Source: an uncultured Collinsella sp.
GTDB lineage: Bacteria; Actinomycetota; Coriobacteriia; Coriobacteriales; Coriobacteriaceae
Reading direction: 5' to 3'
Length of the DNA stretch: 57,116 nt
Assembly (NCBI GenBank): GCA_902494245.1
Contig: CABUSR010000009.1
Coordinates: 1 to 57,116, forward strand
The notes under the pieces were generated by a model. It did no database searches. It saw only the letters and a program-made list of their open reading frames with translations, and had not been told where the DNA came from. Position 1 is the first letter of the stretch; each line of letters opens with the position of its first letter. Position numbers and translations under genes: made by a program. Positions 32,167 through 40,559 of the stretch are shown here, in pieces.

Positions 32167-33336
32167 TTACTCGGTAAAGGCGTTGCCGACGCTCTGGCCG
32201 CCAACATACGTCTCGACGAGGGTGAGCTCATGGTCGAACACGACAAAGTCGGCGTCGCGACCCGGCATGATGCTGCCGCACTTATCCTCGATGTGCGCGG
32301 AGCGTGCCGGCACCTCGGTTGCCATGCGAATGGCGATATCGGCGCTGGCGATGCCCCAGTCGACGATATTCTTGACGCCCTGGGCAAGCGTGAGCACCGA
32401 GCCGGCAATGCTCTTGCCGTCGGCGAGCCAGCACAGGTTGTCCTTCATGATGACGTCCATGCCGCCACTGGTGTAGCTGCCCTCGGGCATGCCGCCGCAG
32501 CCAAGGCAGTCGGTGATGAGTACCGTGTGCTGCCAGCCCTTTGCCTGCAGCAGCGCCTTGATGGCGGCAGGGTTTACGTGCTTGCCGTCACAGATGATCT
32601 CGGCGTAGGTCTCGGGCGTGGACATGGCAGCACCCACGACACCGGGCTCACGGTGATGCAGCCCGCGCTGGCCGTTATAGGTATGCGTAAAGCAGCTGGC
32701 ACCGGCGTTGATGGCGGCAATGCACTCATCATAGGTGGCGTCGGAGTGACCGATGCTGGTCACCACACCCTTGGCGTTCAGAGCAGCCGCATAAGCAGCG
32801 GCGCCATCGCGCTCGGCGGCCATGGCGCTCTTAACGATGCGACCGCCCGCAGCCTCCTGCCACTGATCGAAGACCTCCTCGGAGGGATCGATCAGGTAAG
32901 CGGGGTTCTGCGCGCCCACGTGCTTCATGGTAAAGAAGGGGCCCTCCAGGTAGATGCCCTGAATGCGAGCGCCACAGAAGTCGGGGCCGCGACCCTCGTC
33001 CGCCTGAGCGATAGCGGCGCAGGCGTCCTTGATCTGCTCGACGCCATCGGTGAACGTCGTGGGCAGCCAGCTGGTGGTACCGCGACGGGCGAGCTCGGTC
33101 GAGCTGATATCGATACCCTCGGGGTCGTTGTCGGTAGTCGAATGGTTATAGAAGCCATGGATGTGGGTGTCGACCATGCCCGGCGCGATCCACGATCCCG
33201 TGTAGTCCTTGATCTCGCAGGAGGGCTCGTCGGCCTGCCAAGCGCCAAAGACGCCGTCCTCGACCATAAGATAGCCGCCCAGTTGCGGGCCTGCCGGCAA
33301 GAAGAACTTGTCAGCCTTAATTGCGTACGTGCTCAT
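32167..33336 (-). CDS. nagA: N-acetylglucosamine/galactosamine-6-phosphate deacetylase
   Basis: This 389-aa amidohydrolase removes acetate from GlcNAc-6-P or GalNAc-6-P. Metal and catalytic residues are in place: DTHIHG (His58, His60), EGPF (Glu131), GHSDA (His197), FTHTYN (His218) and Asp276 in ITDCLG. AAGGAG precedes ATG 33336. Lying after agaS on the same strand, it probably acts on GalNAc-6-P (AgaA role) and may also serve GlcNAc. A C-terminal scrap of a paralogue lies at 29308-29442. Confidence 0.9.
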   Translation of the reverse strand: MSTYAIKADKFFLPAGPQLGGYLMVEDGVFGAWQADEPSCEIKDYTGSWIAPGMVDTHIHGFYNHSTTDNDPEGIDISSTELARRGTTSWLPTTFTDGVEQIKDACAAIAQADEGRGPDFCGARIQGIYLEGPFFTMKHVGAQNPAYLIDPSEEVFDQWQEAAGGRIVKSAMAAERDGAAAYAAALNAKGVVTSIGHSDATYDECIAAINAGASCFTHTYNGQRGLHHREPGVVGAAMSTPETYAEIICDGKHVNPAAIKALLQAKGWQHTVLITDCLGCGGMPEGSYTSGGMDVIMKDNLCWLADGKSIAGSVLTLAQGVKNIVDWGIASADIAIRMATEVPARSAHIEDKCGSIMPGRDADFVVFDHELTLVETYVGGQSVGNAFTE

Positions 33337-33397
33337 ATGCACTCCTTGCTTCTAAAGCAGTTGACCGTGGTGATACTTATACCCGGTCCATGTAAAA

Positions 33398-33440
33398 ACA
33401 AAAAGCGCCCGCCCGCCGTTATGAGCGGACGGGCGCCCTT
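33398..33440 (-). terminator. Terminator of agaS
   Basis: The stem GCGCCCG / CGGGCGC is followed by CTTTTTG on the minus strand, between agaS and nagA. Confidence 0.7.
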
Positions 33441-33454
33441 ACAGGGGGACGCGA

Positions 33455-34621
33455 TTAAGCGGTGAAGGGGTGAATCGTCACGCCCTTAACCACGCGGTTG
33501 ACCGTGCCGGTGGGGCTCGGCGTGTCGGGCGTGTTGCCCACGCGCACGGAGTTGAGCAGGCTGATGGCCTGGGCAAACATCACGAACGGCAGAGCAAGGT
33601 AGCCCTCGGGAAGTGCCTCGTAACCCTTAAAGGTGAAGGACTCACCCTCATAGACGGTGGCACCTTCCTGCTGAACGGCGACGGTGTGCTGTGCAATATC
33701 GTCGCCACCGATCTCGTTGAGGATGTCGATGTCGTACTGACGGGTGTAGGCGTCGTTGTTGACGAACACGAAAACGAGCGTCTTATCGTCGACGAAGGAC
33801 TTGGGTCCGTGACGATAACCCATGGAAGTGTCGTAAGAAGTGGCAACCAGGCCGTGAGCAAGCTCGAGAATCTTAAGCTGGCTCTCCTGAGCAAGGCCGC
33901 CAAAGGAGCCGGAGCCCAGGTATGTCACGCGGTTGAAGTCGCCAGCGAGGTAATCGGCGACCTCGGACTCGCGAGCGATAACCTCCTCGCCCATCTTGGC
34001 GATGGTCTCGACCCACTCGGCCTTCTGCTCGTCAGAGGCAGTGTCGAAAATAAGGGTGGAGAGCAGGGTCATGCAGGAATAAGAACCAGTCATGGCGAAG
34101 CCCTTGTCGTTGGCGCGCGGGATGAGCAGCGTCAGCGCGTTGGGATCATCGGCAGACTCGACGGCGAGCTTGCCCTCGGGAGCGCAGGTGATGTTGAGGA
34201 ACTTGACGTTGTGGACGAGCTCCTTGGCAACGGCAACGGCGGCAAGGCTCTCGGGGCTGTTGCCAGAGCGGGCAAAGGAAACCACGAGTGTGGGATCCTC
34301 GGCGCGCAGGAAGTCGCGCGGAGCGCTCACGATGTCGGTCGTGGCGATGGGCTTAAAGTCGTAGAGATCAGTGTTGCCGGCGTGACGCAGGTACGGGGCG
34401 CAGGTATCGCCAACGTAGTCGGACGTACCGGCACCGGTGAAGACAACGGACAGACGGCCCTCGCCCATAGCGCGAGCCTCGGCCAGAAAGGCCTCGATGG
34501 CCTCCTTGTTCTCGCGGTAGATGTTGAGCGTATCACGCCAAAGCTCGGGCTGCTGAGCAATCTCGGCCGTGGTGATCTGGGCGCCGAGCTCGGTGAGCTC
34601 CTCGACACTCTTCTCGAACAT
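33455..34621 (-). CDS. agaS: Galactosamine-6-phosphate deaminase/isomerase (SIS domains)
   Basis: This 388-aa protein has two SIS domains: an N-terminal one with FTGAGTSDYVGD (about 61-72) and SFARSGNSPES, and a C-terminal one with LGSGSFGGLAQE and the MGYRHGPKSFV segment. AgaS converts galactosamine-6-P to tagatose-6-P plus ammonia. The context (nagA, GntR, Aga-type PTS, lacC) supports this over a GlmS-like role. A CTGGTAGTAACCAG palindrome lies upstream. Confidence 0.9.
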   Translation of the reverse strand: MFEKSVEELTELGAQITTAEIAQQPELWRDTLNIYRENKEAIEAFLAEARAMGEGRLSVVFTGAGTSDYVGDTCAPYLRHAGNTDLYDFKPIATTDIVSAPRDFLRAEDPTLVVSFARSGNSPESLAAVAVAKELVHNVKFLNITCAPEGKLAVESADDPNALTLLIPRANDKGFAMTGSYSCMTLLSTLIFDTASDEQKAEWVETIAKMGEEVIARESEVADYLAGDFNRVTYLGSGSFGGLAQESQLKILELAHGLVATSYDTSMGYRHGPKSFVDDKTLVFVFVNNDAYTRQYDIDILNEIGGDDIAQHTVAVQQEGATVYEGESFTFKGYEALPEGYLALPFVMFAQAISLLNSVRVGNTPDTPSPTGTVNRVVKGVTIHPFTA

Positions 34622-34682
34622 TTCTAATACCTCTCTCTAGAAGTAAACCTCTGACGTGCAATTATACACTTCGGTTGGTTAT

Positions 34683-34696
34683 CTGGTAGTAACCAG
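34683..34696. promoter_or_regulatory. GntR-type operator upstream of agaS
   Basis: CTGGTAGTAACCAG is a perfect-arm palindrome (CTGGT-N4-ACCAG) of HutC/GntR operator style. The same sequence, except for the last base, lies upstream of the PTS operon at 38976-38989. Confidence 0.7.
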
Positions 34697-34735
34697 TTGA
34701 CTGCAAAGAATCAACACAACGAAACAGGCGCATCA

Positions 34736-35467
34736 CTAATCGGTGCGCTGGTGATAAACCTTGTACTTAAACTGGTCGGCACGAGCAACCGAGAGCGTAT
34801 ACTCCACGACCTCGTTTGACTCGTTATACGTGGTTCTGATCAAATCGAGCACAGGCGAGCCCTCGACAATTCCCAAAAGGTGGGCATCGGTGGGACGGGC
34901 TATGCTCGCATAGAACTCCTCTTCGGCAACACGTATCTTTTGCTGAAAGTCTTGCTCAATCACATCGTAAAGCGGCTTACGCTCCAGCAGCGGTCGCTTT
35001 AGGGACAGAAATTGACGAACCGGTAGATAGCTACGTTCGACCATCATGGGCATATTGTCGGCGGAACGAAGGCGCTTGAGCTTAAAGATACGGTCGCCGA
35101 TGCGACACCCCATATGCTCGGCCAGATTCTTATCGGCCTCCATCTCGCAAAACTCGAGAATCGTGGTCTCTGGATCGCGACCCATCGCCCGCATTTGCTC
35201 GGTAAAGCTGTAGGACTGCGTAAGATTGGTTGCCTTTGCCGAACGGTCGGTCACAAAGGTGCCGCGACCGTGCTGCCGAACCACCAGTCCCAAGCGTTCC
35301 AGCTCTTGTAGAGCTAGGCGTACTGTGGTGCGCGAGAGACCATAGCGCTCCGAAAGTTCGCGCTCGGAAGGAATCATGTCACCGGCATGATATTCATGGT
35401 CAATCTTTTCGGTCAGAATATCGACCAGCTGATCGTAAAGGGGCTGTTTGCGCGCTCCGATCGCCAT
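34736..35467 (-). CDS. GntR-family (HutC/UTRA) regulator of the galactosamine locus
   Basis: This 243-aa protein has an N-terminal GntR winged helix (about 8-75; PLYDQL...SERELSERYGLSRTTVRLALQEL) and a C-terminal UTRA effector domain (about 95-235). GGGAGG precedes the ATG. It lies between the PTS operon and agaS on the same strand. Operator copies upstream of both suggest it represses the two units, relieved by a phosphorylated amino sugar such as GalNAc-6-P (inferred). A GGGTGTTA/TAACACCC inverted repeat at 35505-35536 may be its own control site. Confidence 0.88.
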   Translation of the reverse strand: MAIGARKQPLYDQLVDILTEKIDHEYHAGDMIPSERELSERYGLSRTTVRLALQELERLGLVVRQHGRGTFVTDRSAKATNLTQSYSFTEQMRAMGRDPETTILEFCEMEADKNLAEHMGCRIGDRIFKLKRLRSADNMPMMVERSYLPVRQFLSLKRPLLERKPLYDVIEQDFQQKIRVAEEEFYASIARPTDAHLLGIVEGSPVLDLIRTTYNESNEVVEYTLSVARADQFKYKVYHQRTD

Positions 35468-35504
35468 CCTATCCTCCCTTTTGCTCGAATTCGGCTAACT
35501 ACCT

Positions 35505-35536
35505 AGGGTGTTAAGCATTATCAGTCTGTAACACCC
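35505..35536. promoter_or_regulatory. GGGTGTTA/TAACACCC inverted repeat upstream of GntR gene
   Basis: Perfect 8-bp arms with a 16-nt spacer lie 38 nt upstream of the regulator start. It is an operator or attenuator candidate. Confidence 0.4.
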
Positions 35537-35551
35537 GACTCATCAAGAAAA

Positions 35552-35588
35552 CAAAAGCCGCGCGCTCTTTCGAGCACGCGGCTTTTAA
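35552..35588. terminator. Terminator of the aga PTS operon
   Basis: The stem AAAAGCCGCG..GCTC / GAGC..CGCGGCTTTT has T-runs on both strands. Confidence 0.8.
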
Positions 35589-35652
35589 CATACACATGGC
35601 TTAAGGGGTCGGGGTGTGAGCCGCGTAGGGACACACCCCTCAAGCTAGAGCC

Positions 35653-36735
35653 TTACCAGATGCTCGGCCAGAGACCAAGCGGGCCAGCGCCCAGGATGCC
35701 AAGGACGAAGAGCAGCAGAATGCCCTTGGTCGGGGTCCAGCTGTGCTTAGCGAACATGTAGTAAAGCAGCAGCGTAAGCATAAGCGGGACGAGCTTCGGG
35801 ACGATGGTGTTGAGGGTGTCGGCAACAGAGAAGTTGACCGGATCCTCGGTGACGGTGCCGTAGGTAACGGACTCCATGCCGTTGCCCAGATCGGTGACGC
35901 CGCACTCGACAGCGTTGCCGTCGGCATCGGAAGCGGTGAGGGCGTTGCCGTCCTCATCGGTCATGGCGATGGTACCGGCCTCAGCGGTCTCGGTATCGAT
36001 ACCCTCCATACCGGTGAAGTTCTCGGCCTCCTTCTCGGAGACGATCACGGTAGTAGCGGAGAGGCCACGGGTGGTGCCGTTGGGGATCTGGAGGTTGATC
36101 TGGGTGCCACCCATGGTGACGACCAGGCAACCGACGACGAAGACGCCCATGATGGAAGCGGCACGCGTGAAGGCCTGCATGTTGGCGGTCAGAGCGTCAA
36201 TAGCGCTGGTGCCAAGCTTGTAGGACCAGTTCATGAGCCAGAAGCGCAGAGCGAACTGGACGACGTTGAAGATCACCAGGAAGATGATCGGTGCAGCGGC
36301 GTTGCCGTTGATGGCCATGTTAGAGGTGATGCCGGCCGTGATAGGCACAAGCGTCAGCCAGAACAGGGCGTCACCGATACCACCGAGCGGGCCCATTGCG
36401 GCGACGCGGACGGCGCGGATCGTGGGGATGTCAACCTTGTTCTGCTCGAGCGAAAGCACGATGCCCATAACAAAGGTGACAAGGAACGGGTGGGTGTTGA
36501 AGAACTCCAGGTTGTGGCTCATGGAAGCCGCGAGGTCGTTCTTGTTGGTGTGGATCTTCTCCAGACCGGGGATGATGGAGTAAAGCCAGCCAGCGGCCTG
36601 CATGCGCTCGTAGTTGAACGATGCCTGCAGGAAGCAGGAGCGCCAAGCCATCTTGTTGAGGGTCTTCTGGTCGAGCTGCGGAGCAGGAGTGAGATCCTCG
36701 TAGTGCTCCGGGATCACATACTCATTAGATGCCAT
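35653..36735 (-). CDS. PTS mannose-family IID component with extended loop
   Basis: This 360-aa subunit pairs with IIC to form the amino-sugar permease. The N-terminal two-thirds (LNKMAWRSCFLQASFNYERMQAAGW, GPLGGIGDALFW) is typical IID. It is longer than most IIDs by about 90 residues because of an acidic Asp/Glu/Thr-rich insert (about 220-315) before the last TM helices. The ATG at 36735 follows GGAGGTGA and overlaps iic by 11 nt. Confidence 0.9.
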   Translation of the reverse strand: MASNEYVIPEHYEDLTPAPQLDQKTLNKMAWRSCFLQASFNYERMQAAGWLYSIIPGLEKIHTNKNDLAASMSHNLEFFNTHPFLVTFVMGIVLSLEQNKVDIPTIRAVRVAAMGPLGGIGDALFWLTLVPITAGITSNMAINGNAAAPIIFLVIFNVVQFALRFWLMNWSYKLGTSAIDALTANMQAFTRAASIMGVFVVGCLVVTMGGTQINLQIPNGTTRGLSATTVIVSEKEAENFTGMEGIDTETAEAGTIAMTDEDGNALTASDADGNAVECGVTDLGNGMESVTYGTVTEDPVNFSVADTLNTIVPKLVPLMLTLLLYYMFAKHSWTPTKGILLLFVLGILGAGPLGLWPSIW

Positions 36736-37525
36736 CTTCGAAGTCACCTCCGTCAGAAACAGCTGCACCCTTCAGCTCGGTCTGCTGCTGGAAGTCCCAG
36801 AAAGCGATGCCGAAGCCGATGAGAGCGAGGATGAGCAGAGCAGGGGTTGCCAGCGAATCGTTGGCAACGGTGATGAGCGCGAGGCCAAAGCCCATGAGGA
36901 AGAAGCCCCACATATCGCGGTTCATCATAACCTTGAGCAGGACGGCGAAGCCGACGAAGCGCATCATGCCGCCTGCAGCGGAGAGACCGGTCTGCAGCCA
37001 AGTCGGGATGGCAGAAGCGATGGTCTGACCGATGGTAGCGCCAGCGATGAAGAACAGGGTGACGACGACAGCGAAGATCAGGCCGAGCAGAGCCATGGCG
37101 AAGTAGTTCAGGCGCTCGATGCCCTTGGTGTCCGCGTTGTGAGCCATGTTATCGGCCGTGGACATAAGCGGGGACATAAGCGTGAAGACCAGGGTAACGC
37201 CAAGCTGGCCAAGCAGAGCGAACGGAATGGCGAGGCCGACTGCCGCGTTGGGCTCGAGGCCCGTGGCGATAGCGAGAATGGCTGCCATGATGCCGCCGAT
37301 GACGGCGTTAGGCGGCTGAGCGCCTCCGATCGGCATGTTGCCGATCGTCATGAGCTGATAGGTACCACCCACGAGAAGACCGGTGTTGAGGTCGCCAAGG
37401 ATAAGACCGATGACGGCGCCGGTGACGATGGGCTGATAGAGAGACTCGAGGAAGTCAAACTGGTCGATTGCCGCGATGAACGTGACGACGAAGACCAGAG
37501 CGATCTGGATGATCGAGTATTCCAT
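36725..37525 (-). CDS. PTS mannose-family IIC component
   Basis: This 266-aa polytopic membrane protein forms the sugar channel. The conserved GGTYQLMTIG...GGAQPPNAVIGG region (about 52-80) is clear. AGGAGG precedes the ATG. It is the fourth gene of the IIA-YajC-IIB-IIC-IID operon; the likely substrate is GalNAc or galactosamine, given agaS and nagA nearby. Confidence 0.9.
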   Translation of the reverse strand: MEYSIIQIALVFVVTFIAAIDQFDFLESLYQPIVTGAVIGLILGDLNTGLLVGGTYQLMTIGNMPIGGAQPPNAVIGGIMAAILAIATGLEPNAAVGLAIPFALLGQLGVTLVFTLMSPLMSTADNMAHNADTKGIERLNYFAMALLGLIFAVVVTLFFIAGATIGQTIASAIPTWLQTGLSAAGGMMRFVGFAVLLKVMMNRDMWGFFLMGFGLALITVANDSLATPALLILALIGFGIAFWDFQQQTELKGAAVSDGGDFEDGI

Positions 37526-37615
37526 CTTGCTCCTCCTTTCAAAATGTATGTACGCACTTTGGATTTCACGTACAGAACGTCAGGGTTTCACTCCTGACAA
37601 CGTGGATCACGAGGA

Positions 37616-38098
37616 TTACGAGAAGAGCTTGCTCGTGTCCTCAACAGGCGTGCTCGGAACGCGCCTGATCTCCAACTCCACCCCCAATTCCTGCAGCTCT
37701 TTAAACGCAGCGACATCCTCGTCGTTAACTGCGACGGAGGTGGCGACTTGGCGCTTTCCTTCCGACATGTGCATGTTGCCGATGTTTACCTTCTTTATAG
37801 GCACACCGCCCTTGACGAGCGTAAGCACGTCTTCCGGTGTTTCGGCCACGATGAAGATCTTCTGGCGCGGGCTCGCCTTGCCAATGACGTCGATGGTCTT
37901 CTGCAGAGAGAAGAAACGCGTAGCGACGCCGGCGGGAGCGGCCATCTTCATGAGGTTCTGGCGCATGGTGTTGGACGCCACGTCGTCGTTGGCGACGAGG
38001 ATGAGGTTGGAGCCCAGGGTGGAGTTCCACTGGGTGGCAACCTGACCATGAACCAGTCGGTTATCGATGCGGGTAAGAAGAATGTTGGGTTCTGCCAT
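37616..38098 (-). CDS. PTS mannose-family IIB component
   Basis: This 160-aa phosphocarrier has active-site His17 in RIDNRLVHGQV, followed by the usual VATQWN segment. It receives phosphate from the IIA at 38416-38859 and passes it to sugar. AAAGGAAG precedes the ATG. The paralogue at 27121-27606 lacks this His. Confidence 0.92.
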   Translation of the reverse strand: MAEPNILLTRIDNRLVHGQVATQWNSTLGSNLILVANDDVASNTMRQNLMKMAAPAGVATRFFSLQKTIDVIGKASPRQKIFIVAETPEDVLTLVKGGVPIKKVNIGNMHMSEGKRQVATSVAVNDEDVAAFKELQELGVELEIRRVPSTPVEDTSKLFS

Positions 38099-38134
38099 GT
38101 TGATCAGCTTCCTTTCGTTATTTGCTGACGACAG

Positions 38135-38416
38135 TTACTTGATCTCCTGAATCGCGTAACGCGAAACATCTACGACGGCTCCGGATCGGACTTTGATCTG
38201 GACCTTCTCGCCTTCGATGCCTTTGACGGTTCCGTAGATACCGCCGGCGAAAAGAACCTCTTGACCCGGCTTGAGCTCGGTGTGCAGCTCCTTGAAGTAC
38301 TTCTGCTTCTTCTTCATGTTGATTTGCGACCAGATGGTGTAAATCAAGCCCATGATGACAAGCAGGCCTAAAAGGGCGACCGAGGAGCTCAGGACGTTGG
38401 CTCCGAAATCGGCCAT
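38135..38416 (-). CDS. YajC-family membrane protein in the PTS operon
   Basis: This 93-aa protein has one TM helix (about 9-30), then MKKKQKYFKELHTELKPGQEVLFAGGIYGTVKGI, the YajC core, ending in a small beta domain. Its ATG shares one base with the IIA stop (TAATG), so it is translationally coupled. YajC-like genes also sit in glycosaminoglycan-type PTS operons of streptococci. A role in permease biogenesis is inferred. Confidence 0.85.
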   Translation of the reverse strand: MADFGANVLSSSVALLGLLVIMGLIYTIWSQINMKKKQKYFKELHTELKPGQEVLFAGGIYGTVKGIEGEKVQIKVRSGAVVDVSRYAIQEIK

Positions 38417-38859
38417 TAGATGCCGTCCTCGTCGCCGAAGATATCCTCTTCCTCGGAGCCGGCAACGGATGCGACCGTCTGGGCGGTGACGCCCGTCTGG
38501 CCAACGGTCACGGCCTGCTCGCCAAGCTCGGCGAGCGTGGCATTGCCGCGGAGGAACAGAAGCTCAATAACCATGGGAAGGTTGGTGCCAGTCAGAACCT
38601 CGACGTTGTCGACATCCTGGGCAATCATCATCGACTGGTTGAACGGGGTGCCGCCAAGCAGGTCGGTAAAGACGAGCACGCCATCGCACTCCTCGCGCAT
38701 GGCGGTAATAGCGGCGCGGAGATCCTCACCGTAGGAAGCAGCCTGGTCGCCCTCAAAAGGAACGACGGTAAAAGCGGGCTGGTCGCCGGCAACCATAGCG
38801 ATAGCGCTAGCTAGGCCGGGTGCGAACTGTCCATGACCGGTAAGAATAAAGCCAACCAT
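38416..38859 (-). CDS. PTS mannose-family IIA component
   Basis: This 147-aa protein has phospho-His9 in MVGFILTGHG and the LLGGTPFNQS segment. The C-terminal acidic tail (SEEEDIFGDEDGI) is unusual. It is the first gene of the operon, with a GntR-type operator 117 bp upstream of the start. Confidence 0.92.
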   Translation of the reverse strand: MVGFILTGHGQFAPGLASAIAMVAGDQPAFTVVPFEGDQAASYGEDLRAAITAMREECDGVLVFTDLLGGTPFNQSMMIAQDVDNVEVLTGTNLPMVIELLFLRGNATLAELGEQAVTVGQTGVTAQTVASVAGSEEEDIFGDEDGI

Positions 38860-39490
38860 TCAAATTTCCCTTCCAAAGGTGTGTACAATCTGAGTCCGAT
38901 GATTTTCGGAAGCCAGCGGGCGCTCGCCCTTAAAGCTTCTTAGAAAGCGTTCTTTGAAGACCAGTGGTTTCTAAACTGGTAGTAACCACGTGACGTGTTG
39001 TTGTCACTATATCACCACAGAAGAGGTCGCTTTCGTTGATTCATACGGTAAAACGTTTTTGCACCGCTCACGGTGATATTTCGACCGTTTACCGGTCGTT
39101 AACACTTCTACCTGCGGTTTTGAAACCGTTTCGAAATGCTTTGGCAAAAGATCGGAACTTTTCCTGTCCCTAAACAACGCAGGGCGGCTAAAAATAGCGT
39201 GTAGAAAAATTGCAGGTCATTGCGAAGATATGTGAATTGGTCTTTTTGACTTAATACCAGTTAGAACCAGTTTTGAGATTATCGGTGAACGGTAGTTTTC
39301 GACCGTTCACCGGTTACTTGCAATCGTTTGCAGTTGTTTTCCCATATGAATTAGGGAAACGCGATGGAGCGTTTGCGCGGGCGCAGGAAATTTTGGCATT
39401 TGTCCTTATCCCCCACGCGCCAAACTCCGGCATCCAAAATGAGCTAATAGCTCACGCTAATCGTTTTCAATCATTACTTACTCAGTATCC
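38860..39490. promoter_or_regulatory. Large control region upstream of the aga PTS operon
   Basis: No gene is seen. The GntR-type site lies at 38976-38989 (CTGGTAGTAACCAC), next to a longer inverted pair CCAGT...ACTGG (38961-38979). ACCGTTTACCG occurs at 39084-39094, and a perfect 11-bp-arm inverted repeat CGGTGAACGGT / ACCGTTCACCG spans 39283-39312. That last repeat uses the 11-mer also seen at the lac promoters. Confidence 0.55.
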
Positions 39491-39498
39491 GTAATTAT

Positions 39499-39527
39499 TT
39501 ATCGTTTATCGTTAATTCTGATATGAT
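39499..39527 (+). promoter_or_regulatory. Promoter of the DUF2975/XRE operon
   Basis: TTATCG, a 17-bp spacer and TATGAT. The spacer contains a second TTTATCG copy. Overlapping the -10 box is TGATAC-AA-GTATCA (39524-39537), a perfect palindrome suited to binding the XRE protein encoded downstream. Confidence 0.55.
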
Positions 39528-39561
39528 ACAAGTATCATCCCAAACGCCGATTGGAGGGGTT

Positions 39562-40200
39562 ATGGTCCATCGAAACGCATCTATATCGAATGAAACCATC
39601 AGCCGCGAACAGACGATAGCCAAACTGAGGAAGCTCGCTCGCATCTGCAAATGGGCCACAATCTGCATTACCACCGCGCTCGCTCTGGGACTCCTCGCAG
39701 TCATTGCGATTGATCTTCTACTCATATTGCCTGGCCTCTCCCAAGGGTCGTGTCTCCAATCCGTAGAACTTCAAGCCGGCGAGGGCCCATGCCTTGCTAT
39801 CGTCGGTACCGATGCGCAGGCCCCACTTATGCTCGTCGCACACGATGGTCACACTGCCATAGGAAGCCTCTTGATGACATGTCTCGCGCTTACCATCGCG
39901 CTAAGCGTGCGCAGGCTTTTCTTCAACATTGAAAAGGAAGGCAGGCCCTTTGACCTTGAATGTAACCAGACACTTCGTCGAGTAGGACATTTATTCCTTA
40001 TCGGCGGCGTTGCCGTGAGGCTTCTTGGCGCCGTAATCACGGGAATGATACTCTCAGGATTTGGCGGCAGCTTTACGGATGCGTTCGCCGGCCAGTTATT
40101 CGAGCCCTCTATGCTCTTTGCAGGCCTGATAATTTGCCTGATTGCCAGTATCTTCCGCTACGGGTATATCCTGCAAAAACAAGATGACGAGCAGCTCTAG
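39562..40200 (+). CDS. DUF2975-like membrane protein
   Basis: This 212-aa protein has four TM segments (about 30-55, 90-112, 133-160 and 175-198). DUF2975 proteins are typically encoded directly before a small XRE regulator, as here. GGAGGGG precedes the ATG. The role is not known; such pairs may be membrane-linked transcription switches. Confidence 0.78.
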   Translation: MVHRNASISNETISREQTIAKLRKLARICKWATICITTALALGLLAVIAIDLLLILPGLSQGSCLQSVELQAGEGPCLAIVGTDAQAPLMLVAHDGHTAIGSLLMTCLALTIALSVRRLFFNIEKEGRPFDLECNQTLRRVGHLFLIGGVAVRLLGAVITGMILSGFGGSFTDAFAGQLFEPSMLFAGLIICLIASIFRYGYILQKQDDEQL

Positions 40201-40209
40201 GGGGAATCC

Positions 40210-40449
40210 ATGATTATTCTGCGGCTCGACCGCATGCTTGCCGAACGCAAGATCTCATCCAAAGAGCTTGCGGAACGCGTGGGCATCTCCCAGGTCAATA
40301 TGTCGCGCATCAAGACGGGCAAGGTTTCTGCCATACGTTTTTCAACTCTTGACGCGGTATGCCGGGCACTCGACTGCCAACCGGGCGATGTGCTGGAATA
40401 TATGCCTGACGATGAAGCCGATAACCTTTTTGGACTTAAAAATTCATAG
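40210..40449 (+). CDS. XRE-family (YozG-like) regulator
   Basis: This 79-aa protein is nearly all HTH (MIILRLDRMLAERKISSKELAERVGISQVNMSRIKTGKV) with the ending LDCQPGDVLEY typical of this class. GGGG precedes the start 9 nt after DUF2975. It probably autoregulates through the palindrome at 39524-39537. Confidence 0.88.
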   Translation: MIILRLDRMLAERKISSKELAERVGISQVNMSRIKTGKVSAIRFSTLDAVCRALDCQPGDVLEYMPDDEADNLFGLKNS

Positions 40450-40480
40450 GCATAATTTAGCCACCAGCGCCTAAACGCAA

Positions 40481-40517
40481 ATAGCCCGCTAGAACAACAT
40501 CCGTTCTAGCGGGCTTA
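40481..40517. terminator. Bidirectional terminator between convergent genes
   Basis: The stem AGCCCGCTAGAAC / GTTCTAGCGGGCT (13 bp, perfect) has a 7-nt loop. Confidence 0.8.
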
Positions 40518-40559
40518 TTCAGATATTTCGGCTACGCGCTCGGTGGCTCAGACAAATCT

